25,989 nucleotides of DNA from HLUCCA09 sp038757905 (GCA_038757905.1 JBCDGG010000072.1:1-25989); one strand, 5' to 3'; positions 14,660 to 23,094 are shown, counted from the first letter of the stretch. The notes: generated by a model not told the origin, from the letters alone. Numbers and translations are program-made.

Positions 14660-17600
14660 TTGATCTCGCACAGCCTCAAGGTCTCGCCCGGCGGACACTT
14701 CGTGAACCACCAGCAGGACCCGTACGGCAACTGGATGGCGCGCTTCGTGTTTCCCGAGCCGGTGCGCGAGTTCAAGATCGAGGTCGACCTTGTCGCCGAC
14801 ATGACGGTCTACAACCCGTTCGACTTTTTCGTCGAGGACAGCGCGGAGCACTGGCCGTTCGAGTATCCCGAGGATCTGAGCGAGGATCTTGGGATCTACC
14901 GGACGCCGGAGGCCGAAGGGCCGCTGTTGGCCCAGTTCATCGGCTCCATCGACTTCGACAAGGCCCGCACCGTCGACTTCCTGGTCGAGCTGAATGCGCG
15001 GATCGCGCAGCGGGTCGATTACACGATCCGGATGGAGCCGGGCGTGCAACTGCCCGAAGACACGCTGCAGCGCAGTTCCGGCTCCTGCCGGGATTCGAGC
15101 TGGCTGCTCGTGCAGGTGCTGCGGCATCTCGGCTTCGCGGCGCGCTTCGTGTCGGGCTACCTCATCCAGCTGAAGCCGGATGTGAAAGCGCTCGACGGCC
15201 CGTCGGGCACCGATCACGACTTCACCGATCTGCACGCCTGGGTAGAGGTCTACCTGCCGGGGGCGGGCTGGATCGGCCTGGATCCGACATCGGGCCTGCT
15301 GACGGGCGAAAGCCATATCCCGCTGGCCGCAACGCCGCATTACAAGAACGCGGCGCCGATCTCGGGCCTCGCCAGCTTCGCCGAGACCGAGTTCTCCTTC
15401 GATATGCAAGTGGCGCGGCTTGCCGAGCATCCGCGCATCACCAAGCCGTTTTCGGATGCGGCGTGGGACAACCTGAACAAGACCGGGCAGACCGTCGACG
15501 CGGCGCTCCGCGCGGGGGATGTGCGCCTGACGATGGGCGGGGAGCCGACCTTTGTCTCGGTCGACGATTTCGAGAGCGACGAGTGGAACACCGGCGCCGT
15601 CGGCCCCATGAAGCGCGGCCTGGCCGATGCCCTGATCCGCCGGCTGCAGGCGCGTTTCGCGCCGGGCGGCTTCCTGCACTACGGTCAGGGGAAGTGGTAC
15701 CCGGGCGAGAGCCTGCCGCGATGGACGTTCTCGCTCTACTGGCGGGGCGACGGCAAACCCGTCTGGAAGGATCCGGACCTGATCGCGCAGGAGGCGGCGG
15801 AGACCGGCGCGGATGCGCAGACGGCGGGCGCCTACCTGGCGCAACTGGCCGAACGGCTGGGCCTTCCGGCGGAGAACGCGCAGCCGGTCTACGAGGATCC
15901 GGCCGAGTGGGTGTTGAAGGAGGCCAACCTTCCCGAGAACCTCTCGCCGGAGAATCCCAAGCTGAAGGATGCCGAGGAGCGGGCGCGCTTCGCACGGGTG
16001 TTCGGCCGCGGCCTCGATACGCCGGCGGGCTATGCCCTGCCTATTCAGAGCTGGCAGACCAAGGCGGGCGGTCAGCGCTGGCGATCGGAATACTGGACAT
16101 CGCGGCGGAGTCATCTGTTCTTGGTGCCGGGGGACAGCCCGGCGGGCTTTCGTCTGCCGCTTGGCACGCTGCCCTACGTGCCGCCGGCGAGCTACCCCTA
16201 CACCTACACCGCCGATCCCAATGTCCCCGTCGGGCCGCTGCCGGATTATCACGATCCCGGCTATCGCGACGCGCTGGCGGAACGCCGCCGCAGCGCCGTC
16301 GACGACGATGTCGCCCGGATCGAGGCGGAAGACGCCGAGCGCGCCAGCCTGCTGCCCGAGACCACGCCGGGCCACGCCCAGCCCGTGCTGCAGGGCCAGC
16401 GCGCCGAGGACACCCGTCAACGCATGGTGCTGCAAGGCGGGACGGACCCGTCCGAGGGGGCCGTGCGCACGGCGCTGGCTGTGGAGCCGCGCGACGGGCG
16501 GCTCTGTCTCTTCATGCCCCCGGTTGAGACCCTGGAGGATTATCTGGATCTCCTGGCCGCAGCCGAGGCGACCGCCGCCGATCTCGGCGTCCCGATCCAT
16601 GTCGAGGGCTACACGCCGCCGCACGATCCCCGCATGAACGTGATCCGCATCGCCCCCGATCCCGGCGTCCTGGAGGTGAACGTGCATCCCGCCCAGTCGT
16701 GGGACGATTGCGTCGCCACCACCGAGGCGATCTATGCCGAGGCGCGGGAGTGCCGGCTCGGCGCGGACAAGTTCATGATCGACGGGCGGCACACCGGCAC
16801 CGGCGGTGGCAACCATGTGGTTGTCGGCGGGGCGACGCCGGGGGACAGCCCGTTCCTGCGGCGCCCCGATCTGCTGAAGTCGCTGATCCTGCTGTGGCAG
16901 CGCCACCCGTCGCTGTCGTACCTGTTCTCCGGGCTGTTCATCGGCCCGACGAGTCAGGCGCCCCGGATCGACGAGGCGCGCCACGATACGCTTTATGAGC
17001 TAGAAATCGCGCTGTCGCAGATCCCGGCCCCGGGACAGGGCGCGGCCCCGCCGCCCTGGCTGGTGGACCGGCTCTTGCGCAACATGCTGACGGATGTCAC
17101 CGGAAACACGCACCGCGCCGAGATCTGCATCGACAAGCTCTATTCGCCGGACGGGCCGACCGGCCGGCTCGGGCTGGTGGAGTTTCGCGGATTCGAGATG
17201 CCGCCGCATCCGCGGATGAACCTCGCGCAGCAGCTTCTCATACGGGCGCTGATCGCGCGCGCATGGGCCGCGCCGGTCGAGGGGCGGCCGGTGCGCTGGG
17301 GCACGGTGCTGCATGACCGCTACATGCTTCCCCATTTCCTGTGGCAGGATTTCCTGACGGTCCTGCGCGACTTGGGCGATCACGGCTTCGCCCTGGATCC
17401 GGTCTGGTACGAGGCCCAGGCGGAGTTTCGCTTTCCGTTCTGCGGTGCGGTCGAGGCGGAGGGCGTTCATCTTGAGCTGCGGCAGGCGCTGGAGCCGTGG
17501 CACGTGCTGGGAGAGACCGGGGCGATTGGCGGAACCGTGCGCTACACCGACAGTTCGGTGGAACGGCTGCAGGTCAAGATGACGACGTCGTCCATGGATC

Positions 17601-17983
17601 GCTACAGCGTGATGTGCAATCGGCGGCCCGTGCCGCTCGCCGAGACGGGCACGGCGGGCACGCGCGTCGGCGCGGTGCGGTTCAAGGCCTGGCAGCCAGC
17701 CGAGGCGCTGCACCCGGTTCTGCCGGTCGACGCGCCCCTCACCTTCGATATCTACGATCGCTGGTCGGGCCGCGCCATCGGCGGCTGTGTCTACCACGTC
17801 GCGCATCCGGGCGGCCGCAACTACGAGACCTTCCCCGTCAACGGAAACGAAGCAGAGGCCCGACGCCTCGCCCGGTTCGAGGCGCACGGACATTCCAGCG
17901 GGCCCTACACGCCGGCCTCTGAGAGCGCGCATCCGGAGTTTCCCACCACGCTGGACCTGCGCCGCCCGGCGGGTCTTGCCTGA
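14660..17983 (+). CDS. Transglutaminase-like protein with DUF2126 domain
   Basis: A large (1107 residues from TTG 14660, about 1145 if the upstream coding stretch is included) cytoplasmic protein. It contains the rest of the transglutaminase N-terminal domain, a transglutaminase-like papain-fold core with catalytic triad Cys143 (GSCRDSS), His192 (DLHAWVEV) and Asp208 (GLDPTSG), numbered from the TTG, and then the long DUF2126 region (about 290-1100; WYPGESLPRW, IHVEGYTPPHDPRMN, GTGGGNHVVVGG, LVEFRGFEMPPHPRMN). The core may be a protease or amide-forming enzyme. The TTG is the first canonical start in frame but has no binding site and would cut into the conserved N-terminal domain. It heads a three-gene cassette with the ATP-grasp/alpha-E gene 16 nt downstream. 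Confidence 0.88.
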   Translation: MISHSLKVSPGGHFVNHQQDPYGNWMARFVFPEPVREFKIEVDLVADMTVYNPFDFFVEDSAEHWPFEYPEDLSEDLGIYRTPEAEGPLLAQFIGSIDFDKARTVDFLVELNARIAQRVDYTIRMEPGVQLPEDTLQRSSGSCRDSSWLLVQVLRHLGFAARFVSGYLIQLKPDVKALDGPSGTDHDFTDLHAWVEVYLPGAGWIGLDPTSGLLTGESHIPLAATPHYKNAAPISGLASFAETEFSFDMQVARLAEHPRITKPFSDAAWDNLNKTGQTVDAALRAGDVRLTMGGEPTFVSVDDFESDEWNTGAVGPMKRGLADALIRRLQARFAPGGFLHYGQGKWYPGESLPRWTFSLYWRGDGKPVWKDPDLIAQEAAETGADAQTAGAYLAQLAERLGLPAENAQPVYEDPAEWVLKEANLPENLSPENPKLKDAEERARFARVFGRGLDTPAGYALPIQSWQTKAGGQRWRSEYWTSRRSHLFLVPGDSPAGFRLPLGTLPYVPPASYPYTYTADPNVPVGPLPDYHDPGYRDALAERRRSAVDDDVARIEAEDAERASLLPETTPGHAQPVLQGQRAEDTRQRMVLQGGTDPSEGAVRTALAVEPRDGRLCLFMPPVETLEDYLDLLAAAEATAADLGVPIHVEGYTPPHDPRMNVIRIAPDPGVLEVNVHPAQSWDDCVATTEAIYAEARECRLGADKFMIDGRHTGTGGGNHVVVGGATPGDSPFLRRPDLLKSLILLWQRHPSLSYLFSGLFIGPTSQAPRIDEARHDTLYELEIALSQIPAPGQGAAPPPWLVDRLLRNMLTDVTGNTHRAEICIDKLYSPDGPTGRLGLVEFRGFEMPPHPRMNLAQQLLIRALIARAWAAPVEGRPVRWGTVLHDRYMLPHFLWQDFLTVLRDLGDHGFALDPVWYEAQAEFRFPFCGAVEAEGVHLELRQALEPWHVLGETGAIGGTVRYTDSSVERLQVKMTTSSMDRYSVMCNRRPVPLAETGTAGTRVGAVRFKAWQPAEALHPVLPVDAPLTFDIYDRWSGRAIGGCVYHVAHPGGRNYETFPVNGNEAEARRLARFEAHGHSSGPYTPASESAHPEFPTTLDLRRPAGLA

Positions 17984-17999
17984 TGCGGCGGTGCCGTCG

Positions 18000-20393
18000 A
18001 TGAGAGCCGCCTCGCACCCGCCCGACCGGTTTCGGGCGCTTCTGGCCGATTACGATGTGCCGCCCAATGTCGCCGACGAGTTGCTCGATGCCGATGGCGC
18101 GATGCGCCCGGTCTGGGTGCCCTTCATCGAGCAACTCGCGGCCTTGTCGCCCGAGGAAGTCGGCGCGCATTTCGCGCGGGGCGACCAGTATCTTCGCGAT
18201 GCCGGGGTTTTCTACCGCCGCTACAGCTCCGAGCCGCAGCAGGAGCGGGACTGGCCGCTGAGCCATGTCCCGGTCATCCTGCAGGAACGCGACTGGGCCG
18301 GGATCTGCGCGGGCCTCGCGCAACGCGCGGAGCTGCTCGAGGCCGTGATGGCCGATCTCTATGGCCCCGCGCGGCTGGTGCGCGAGGGGCACCTTCCGGC
18401 CGAGCTCATTGCGCAGAATCCCGAATGGCATCGCGCGCTGGTGGGGGTGAGGCCGGCCTCTGGGCACTTCCTGCATTTTCTGGCGTTCGAGATCGGGCGC
18501 AGCCCCGACGGATCCTGGCTCGTCCTCGGCGACCGGGCGCAGGCGCCTTCGGGGGCGGGTTTCGCCCTGGAAAACCGCATGGCGACCGCGCGGGTCTTCC
18601 CCGATCCTTTTCCGCGGGCCAATGTGCGCCGCTTGGCCGGCTTCTTTCGCGCCTTCCGCGAGGCGATGGACAGGATGCCGGGCGCGCAGGGGCGGCGCAC
18701 CGCCATCCTGACGCCGGGGCCGGGAACGGATACCTATTTCGAACACGCCTATATCGCGCGCTACCTGGGGCTGGTGCTGCTCGAAGGCGAGGATCTGATC
18801 ATCCGGAACGGCGCGGTTCAGGTGCGCACCGTTTCGGGCCCTCAGCCCGTCGGGGTGTTGTGGCGCCGCCTGGACGCGGCCTTCGCCGATCCGCTGGAAC
18901 TGAACGAGACATCGCAGATCGGAACGCCGGGCCTTGTCGATGCGGTGCGCCAATCGAGCGTGAACGTGGTGAACGCGCTGGGCTCCGGCCTGCTGGAGAC
19001 GCGGGCGCTGATGGCCTTTCTGCCGAAGATCGCCGAGGTGCTGCTTGGGGCCCCGCTGGCGCTGCCGAACATTGCCACGTGGTGGTGCGGCCAGCCGTCC
19101 GAACGGGCCTACGTCAAGGCCCATGCCGAGGGCATGTTCGTGAGCGAGGCGCTGAGCCGGGCGCTGCCCTTCGACATCGGGCAGGCGTCGGCCCTCGGCG
19201 GTGCGCTCCGGGGGCCCCAGGATCAGCCGTTCGAGGCGTGGATCGACGCCAACGCCCGCGATCTGGTCGGGCAGGAGGCGGTGACGCTGTCGACGACCCC
19301 GGCGTGGGTCGACGGGCGCCTGCTGCCGCGCCCGATGACCGTGCGGGTCTTCGCGGCCCGTACCCCCAAGGGATGGACGTTCCTGCCCGGCGGATATGCC
19401 CGGATCGGACGGACAGACGATGCCACGGCGCTTTCGATGCAGCAGGGCGGATCGGTCGCCGATGTCTGGGTGATGCGCGATGGCCCGGCCGCCGAGGAAA
19501 CGCTCTTTGAGCCGGGTAGCTTCCGGCGGGAGGATTCCGGCACGCTGCCGAGCCGCGCGGCCGACAACCTGCTGTGGCTCGGCCGCTATGTGGAACGCTC
19601 GGAGGGGGCGATCCGGCTTCTGCGCGCCTATCACCTGCGTCTCGCGGAGACGGGCAATGTCGGCGACCCGCGGCTGAGCCGCATCGCCGACCATCTGGCC
19701 GAGTTGTCGCTCGACGTCTCGGCACCGGTCTACACCGCGCTCGAGCCGTCGCTGTCGGCCACGCGGCAATGCGCGGGACGGGTCCGCGACCGGTTCTCGG
19801 TCGACGGGTGGGCGGCGCTTTCCGACCTGATCAGCAGCGTGGCGGAGGTGTCCGGCTCGCTCCGCCCGGGCGACGACTGCGCGCGCGCCCTGGGCATCCT
19901 TCTGCGCAAGATAACCGGGTTCAACGGCCTCGTGCACGAGAACATGCACCGCACCTCGCCCTGGCGCTTTCTGACCTTCGGGCGCGCCATCGAACGGGCG
20001 GACGGCGCCGCGGCGGTTCTCGTGTCCTTTGCGGGTGAAGACATCACGCCGGGGCTGCTGGATATCGCTTTGGAATACGCCGATAGCCGCATCACGCATC
20101 AGCGGCGTTACCGCATCGATCCGACGCGCGACACGGTCTCCGATCTGATCGCCCTGGACGCCTACAATCCGCGGGCGATCCGGTTTCAGGTAACCTCGAT
20201 GCGGCGGATCGCCGAGGATTTGCCGTTTGCCCGGGTGGAGGGCCGCGTGTCGGCCGTTCTGCGCCCCCTGCTGCGGCTGGAGACGGACCTTGCCATCGCC
20301 AACCCGGCCGATGTCACGGCGGACCGTCTGCGCGCCCTCAGATCGGAGCTGCGCGACGTCTCCGGCGGGCTCTCGTCGACCTATCTGGTCTGA
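18000..20393 (+). CDS. Circularly permuted ATP-grasp protein fused to an alpha-E domain
   Basis: A 797-residue fusion. Residues 1 to about 505 are a circularly permuted type 2 ATP-grasp (DUF404/DUF407) domain, predicted to form an amide or peptide bond using ATP; recognisable parts are GDQYLRDAGVFYRRY, LILTPGPGTDTYFEH-like segments, LGLVLLEGEDLI, NALGSGLLETRALMAFLP and PFDIGQASALG. Residues about 515-797 are an alpha-E (DUF403) helical domain, starting with the hallmark NLLWLGRYVERSEGAIRLLRAY. In many bacteria these are two adjacent genes. ATG 18000 was preferred to GTG 17991 by position 16 nt after the previous stop; neither has a strong binding site. Product and substrate are unknown. It sits between two transglutaminase genes and is surely co-transcribed with them. 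Confidence 0.9.
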   Translation: MRAASHPPDRFRALLADYDVPPNVADELLDADGAMRPVWVPFIEQLAALSPEEVGAHFARGDQYLRDAGVFYRRYSSEPQQERDWPLSHVPVILQERDWAGICAGLAQRAELLEAVMADLYGPARLVREGHLPAELIAQNPEWHRALVGVRPASGHFLHFLAFEIGRSPDGSWLVLGDRAQAPSGAGFALENRMATARVFPDPFPRANVRRLAGFFRAFREAMDRMPGAQGRRTAILTPGPGTDTYFEHAYIARYLGLVLLEGEDLIIRNGAVQVRTVSGPQPVGVLWRRLDAAFADPLELNETSQIGTPGLVDAVRQSSVNVVNALGSGLLETRALMAFLPKIAEVLLGAPLALPNIATWWCGQPSERAYVKAHAEGMFVSEALSRALPFDIGQASALGGALRGPQDQPFEAWIDANARDLVGQEAVTLSTTPAWVDGRLLPRPMTVRVFAARTPKGWTFLPGGYARIGRTDDATALSMQQGGSVADVWVMRDGPAAEETLFEPGSFRREDSGTLPSRAADNLLWLGRYVERSEGAIRLLRAYHLRLAETGNVGDPRLSRIADHLAELSLDVSAPVYTALEPSLSATRQCAGRVRDRFSVDGWAALSDLISSVAEVSGSLRPGDDCARALGILLRKITGFNGLVHENMHRTSPWRFLTFGRAIERADGAAAVLVSFAGEDITPGLLDIALEYADSRITHQRRYRIDPTRDTVSDLIALDAYNPRAIRFQVTSMRRIAEDLPFARVEGRVSAVLRPLLRLETDLAIANPADVTADRLRALRSELRDVSGGLSSTYLV

Positions 20394-20404
20394 GGGGGGA
20401 GGGT

Positions 20405-21283
20405 ATGCGCTATGACATCACCCTCTCGATCAGCCACGATTACGGGGTGCCATCCGCCCATGCCCGCACGCTGGTGCGCCTGCTTCCCGCCAATCTGGCG
20501 GGCCGGCAAAACGTTCTGTCCCGCCTGCTGACGGTGGAGCCGAGGCCCGACGAGCGGCGCGACGGCGAGGATTTCTTTGGCAACGTGATGACGACGCTTG
20601 CGTTTCACCGGCCGATCGACCGGGTCGAGTTGACCCTGAAGGCGCGGGTGGAGCGCCTGGCCGCACCGCCGCGCCTCGATCTTTCGTCGGATCTGCCGGG
20701 GCTGGCGGCGGAGGTCGCGGGCTACCGCGGGCTGGAAGCCGGCGGCCCGGTGCACTACCTCGGCGCTTCGCCGCGCGTCGCCCCCGATGCCGGGATCAGC
20801 GACTTCGCGCGCGCCCAGATCGGCCCTGGGATGACGGTGCTGCAGGTCGTCGAGGCGGTGGGCCACGCGCTCCACGACGTGCTGGAGTTCGACGCCGAAG
20901 CCACCGACGTGCACACGCCGCCATCGGAGGCCTTCGCCCAGCGCCACGGCGTGTGCCAGGATTTCAGCCATATCATGATCGCCGGCCTGCGCGCCCTCGG
21001 GATCCCGGCGGGCTATGTCTCCGGCTTCCTGCGGACTTTGCCCCCGCCCGGTCAGCCCCGGCTGGAAGGCGCGGATGCGATGCACGCCTGGGTTAGCGCC
21101 TGGTGCGGGGTCGAGGAAGGCTGGATCGAGTTCGACCCGACCAACGCCTGTGCCGTGCGCCGCGACCACGTCGCGGTGGCCTATGGCCGCGACTACGGCG
21201 ACGTCGCCCCGGTGAAAGGGGTGTTGCGCACCGAAGGACCGCAGACGAGCAGTCAGGTCGTCGACGTCCGCCCCTTGGCCTGA
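20405..21283 (+). CDS. Transglutaminase family protein (second, short)
   Basis: A 292-residue cytoplasmic protein with the same architecture as the front of the DUF2126 gene but no extension: a beta-rich N-terminal domain (about 1-110) and a transglutaminase-like core with triad Cys184 (HGVCQDFSH), His227 (DAMHAWV) and Asp244 (IEFDPTN). The ATG follows the ATP-grasp/alpha-E stop by 11 nt with a very strong binding site, GGGGGGAGGG. Members of this family can hydrolyse or form amide bonds. Together with the ATP-grasp partner it suggests a make-and-break cycle for a peptide or protein tag. An Anbu-type peptidase gene, often next in such clusters, is not present downstream. Confidence 0.92.
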   Translation: MRYDITLSISHDYGVPSAHARTLVRLLPANLAGRQNVLSRLLTVEPRPDERRDGEDFFGNVMTTLAFHRPIDRVELTLKARVERLAAPPRLDLSSDLPGLAAEVAGYRGLEAGGPVHYLGASPRVAPDAGISDFARAQIGPGMTVLQVVEAVGHALHDVLEFDAEATDVHTPPSEAFAQRHGVCQDFSHIMIAGLRALGIPAGYVSGFLRTLPPPGQPRLEGADAMHAWVSAWCGVEEGWIEFDPTNACAVRRDHVAVAYGRDYGDVAPVKGVLRTEGPQTSSQVVDVRPLA

Positions 21284-21457
21284 CGCCGCCCAGCGGGGCT
21301 GGCAGGGGCGCGCCAGACAGGCAGCGGCGTCCCCTCGCCAGGGAACGCGCCAAGGTGCGGCCGCCGCCAACACGTCATCGTCGCCCTACGTCCGCGCGCA
21401 AGGGGGGCAGCACCGGGTGACGTCGGCAGCCTACGCCCCCCGCAGCGCAAGAGTCCG
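21284..21457. other. Non-coding spacer
   Basis: GC-rich spacer after the second transglutaminase. I see no convincing gene, promoter or terminator in it. Short reading frames here show no recognisable protein sequence. Confidence 0.6.
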
Positions 21458-21972
21458 GTCGACCAGGTCCGGGTGTTGCTCTGCGCCGCGCTCATCTTCC
21501 CGATCCGGGCGGGCTTTATTTGCGGGGAGGCTGGGATCACCCGCGCCAAGAACACCATCTCGGTCGGGCCCTACGCTGTTCATTCTGCCCCATTGGGCGG
21601 TGGGCTACGGCCTCGCCGCGGGTGGCATGGGGCACGACGGTTATTGCCTTCGACGGGCTGGCAGATGGGGGCGCCTATGTCCACTTCATCTTCTAGACGA
21701 TGTTGTGCGGAACGGTGCCGTGATCCTGTCGGGCGCCGGGGCCGAGCGCTGCGCCTTCTATGCCTATCTCGCGATCACCTGTCTCAAGTCACGTCGATCT
21801 ACCCGGTCTTCTGCCCTTGGGCATCGTCGACCGATGCCATGGGCAAGCCGGCGGGCTGGCTCGCCCATGGCGGGCTTTTGCGATTTCGCGGGCTCCGGCG
21901 TCGTCCATCCTGTGGGCGGTGGCGAGGCCCTGGCCCCGGTGCTTGTGATCGGGGCTCTTGGCACCGGAGGAT
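21458..21972 (+). pseudogene. Decayed, truncated ammonium transporter (Amt) gene
   Basis: Amt-family sequence is recognisable but scattered over all three forward frames. From 21458: VDQVRVLLCAALIFPIRAGF then GEAGITRAKNTISV. From about 21576 in another frame: PHWAVGYGLAAGG. From 21649 in the third: FDGLADGGAYVHFIF, a TAG at 21694-21696 where relatives have Gln, then TMLCGTVP. From 21720: VILSGAGAERCAFYAYLA. From 21785: SIYPVFCPWA and GWLAHGG. From about 21870: DFAGSGVVHPVGGGEAL. At least four frame changes and one stop, and only about the first half of a normal 400-430 residue channel remains. The neighbours are intact, so this is local decay rather than poor sequence. The intact protein would have been a membrane channel for ammonium or methylammonium. 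Confidence 0.87.
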
Positions 21973-22034
21973 TGGCCAGCCAGGCACCTATGAGCCGCCG
22001 CGCAGGGAGGGCCCGAATGGCATTGTTGCGAGCA

Positions 22035-22053
22035 CCTGTGGAAAGCCCACAGG
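22035..22053. repeat. Inverted repeat upstream of the EamA promoter
   Basis: Perfect 7-bp repeat CCTGTGG / CCACAGG with a 5-nt loop, ending six bases before the proposed -35. The position fits an activator or repressor site for the EamA gene, or a leftover terminator of the Amt gene. Confidence 0.38.
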
Positions 22054-22058
22054 GGCCG

Positions 22059-22087
22059 TTGTCCCCGTCAAGGGATGCGCCTAGGGT
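22059..22087 (+). promoter_or_regulatory. Predicted promoter of the EamA transporter gene
   Basis: TTGTCC (22059-22064), 17 nt, TAGGGT (22082-22087), with the expected transcript start about 14 nt before the ATG. The -35 is identical to that proposed for the M20 gene. The binding site GGAGGAGG (22098-22105) follows. Confidence 0.5.
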
Positions 22088-22107
22088 CCGCCCCTCTGGA
22101 GGAGGCC

Positions 22108-23031
22108 ATGCCCGACAAAGACTGGACCATCATCGTGATCCTTGGCATCGGCTGGGGATCTGCATTCTTTTTCAACGAGATCCTGCTGCGCGAGATGGGG
22201 CCCGTCTCGGTGTCCTTCGCGCGTGTCGGCACGGCGGCGCTGTTCTGCTGGCTCTGGGTCTTTCTGTCCGGCCGTGCCGCCTGGCCTGGGCGTGAAAGGC
22301 TGGTTCCGCTTGCCGTTCTCGGGGCGCTGATGTTCGCCATCCCCTTCGCGATCTACCCGCTGGGCCAGCAGTTCGTGGCGAGCGGCGTCGCGGGAATCGT
22401 GAACGCCCTCACGCCCGTAATGGTTGTGATCGTCTCGCATTTCTGGCCCGGGGGCGAAAAGGCCACAATGTTGAAGATGCTGGGGGTCCTGGCGGGCTTT
22501 GCCGGGATCGTGCTGCTGACGCTGCCCGCGATGGCGGCGAGCGATCAGACAAAGCTCTTCGGAACCGTCGTGCTGGTGCTGGCCCCAATCTGCTATGCCT
22601 TCGCGCTCAACTTTGCGCGCCGGCTCGAAACGCTCGACAGCGCGATCATGGTGGCGTGGTCGCTCAGCTTCGCCGCCGCCATGCTATTGCCGGTGGTCCT
22701 GGCGCTGGAGGGGGTGCCGCCGTCGCTCTCGGCGGTCACCTGGGTGTCCACAGCGTTTCTGGGTTGCGTGCTGACCGGGGCGTCCTTTCTGGTGGCGTTC
22801 CGCATTCTGCCGCGCGCGGGGCCGACGAAGACGTCGACGGTGACATTCATCGCGCCGATCTCGGCCTTGCTGCTCGGCTATCTGGTGCTGCGCGAAGCCC
22901 TCTCCCCGCTGCATTTCGGCGGGATGGCCGCGATCTTCCTGGGCCTGCTGCTGATCGATGGGCGCCTGATCGCGCGCTGGCTTGGGGCCCGCGCGCTGGC
23001 TGACGGGGGCGCCGGGCCGCCCCGGTCCTAG
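22108..23031 (+). CDS. DMT superfamily transporter, EamA family
   Basis: A 307-residue inner-membrane protein with about ten hydrophobic helices in two EamA repeats (about 5-135 and 150-290). Typical phrases include GIGWGSAFFFNEILLREMGP, the repeat-1 end ASGVAGIVNALTPVMVVIVSHF and the repeat-2 segment TFIAPISALLLGYLVLREAL. Such proteins usually export amino acids or other small metabolites; the substrate is not readable. ATG 22108 has GGAGGAGG two bases upstream, which is close but very strong, and the upstream in-frame alternative adds unrelated residues. It lies between the broken Amt gene and the convergent gmaS-like gene and appears to have its own promoter. Confidence 0.9.
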   Translation: MPDKDWTIIVILGIGWGSAFFFNEILLREMGPVSVSFARVGTAALFCWLWVFLSGRAAWPGRERLVPLAVLGALMFAIPFAIYPLGQQFVASGVAGIVNALTPVMVVIVSHFWPGGEKATMLKMLGVLAGFAGIVLLTLPAMAASDQTKLFGTVVLVLAPICYAFALNFARRLETLDSAIMVAWSLSFAAAMLLPVVLALEGVPPSLSAVTWVSTAFLGCVLTGASFLVAFRILPRAGPTKTSTVTFIAPISALLLGYLVLREALSPLHFGGMAAIFLGLLLIDGRLIARWLGARALADGGAGPPRS

Positions 23032-23047
23032 CCATCCCGCGCCAGAA

Positions 23048-23083
23048 GGGCGGGCAGCGCTGGCAGCGTGGGCCAGGCCGCCC
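23048..23083. terminator. Terminator-like hairpin between EamA and gmaS-like genes
   Basis: Nested inverted repeat in the convergent gap: outer arms GGGCGG (23048-23053) and CCGCCC (23078-23083), inner arms CTGGC (23060-23064) and GCCAG (23072-23076), with an internal bulge. There is no T-run. The position fits a shared terminator. Confidence 0.38.
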
Positions 23084-23094
23084 CCGCACTCGGC

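Noticed and set aside
14592..14663. Small ORF of 23 codons with ATG 14592 overlapping the TTG at 14660
   Set aside because: It lies out of frame within the conserved transglutaminase N-terminal coding stretch and has no binding site.
14357..16984. 875-codon minus-strand frame opposite the DUF2126 gene
   Set aside because: Antisense shadow; the plus strand carries the catalytic triad and conserved domains.
17838..20099. 753-codon minus-strand frame opposite the ATP-grasp gene
   Set aside because: Antisense shadow of a well-supported gene.
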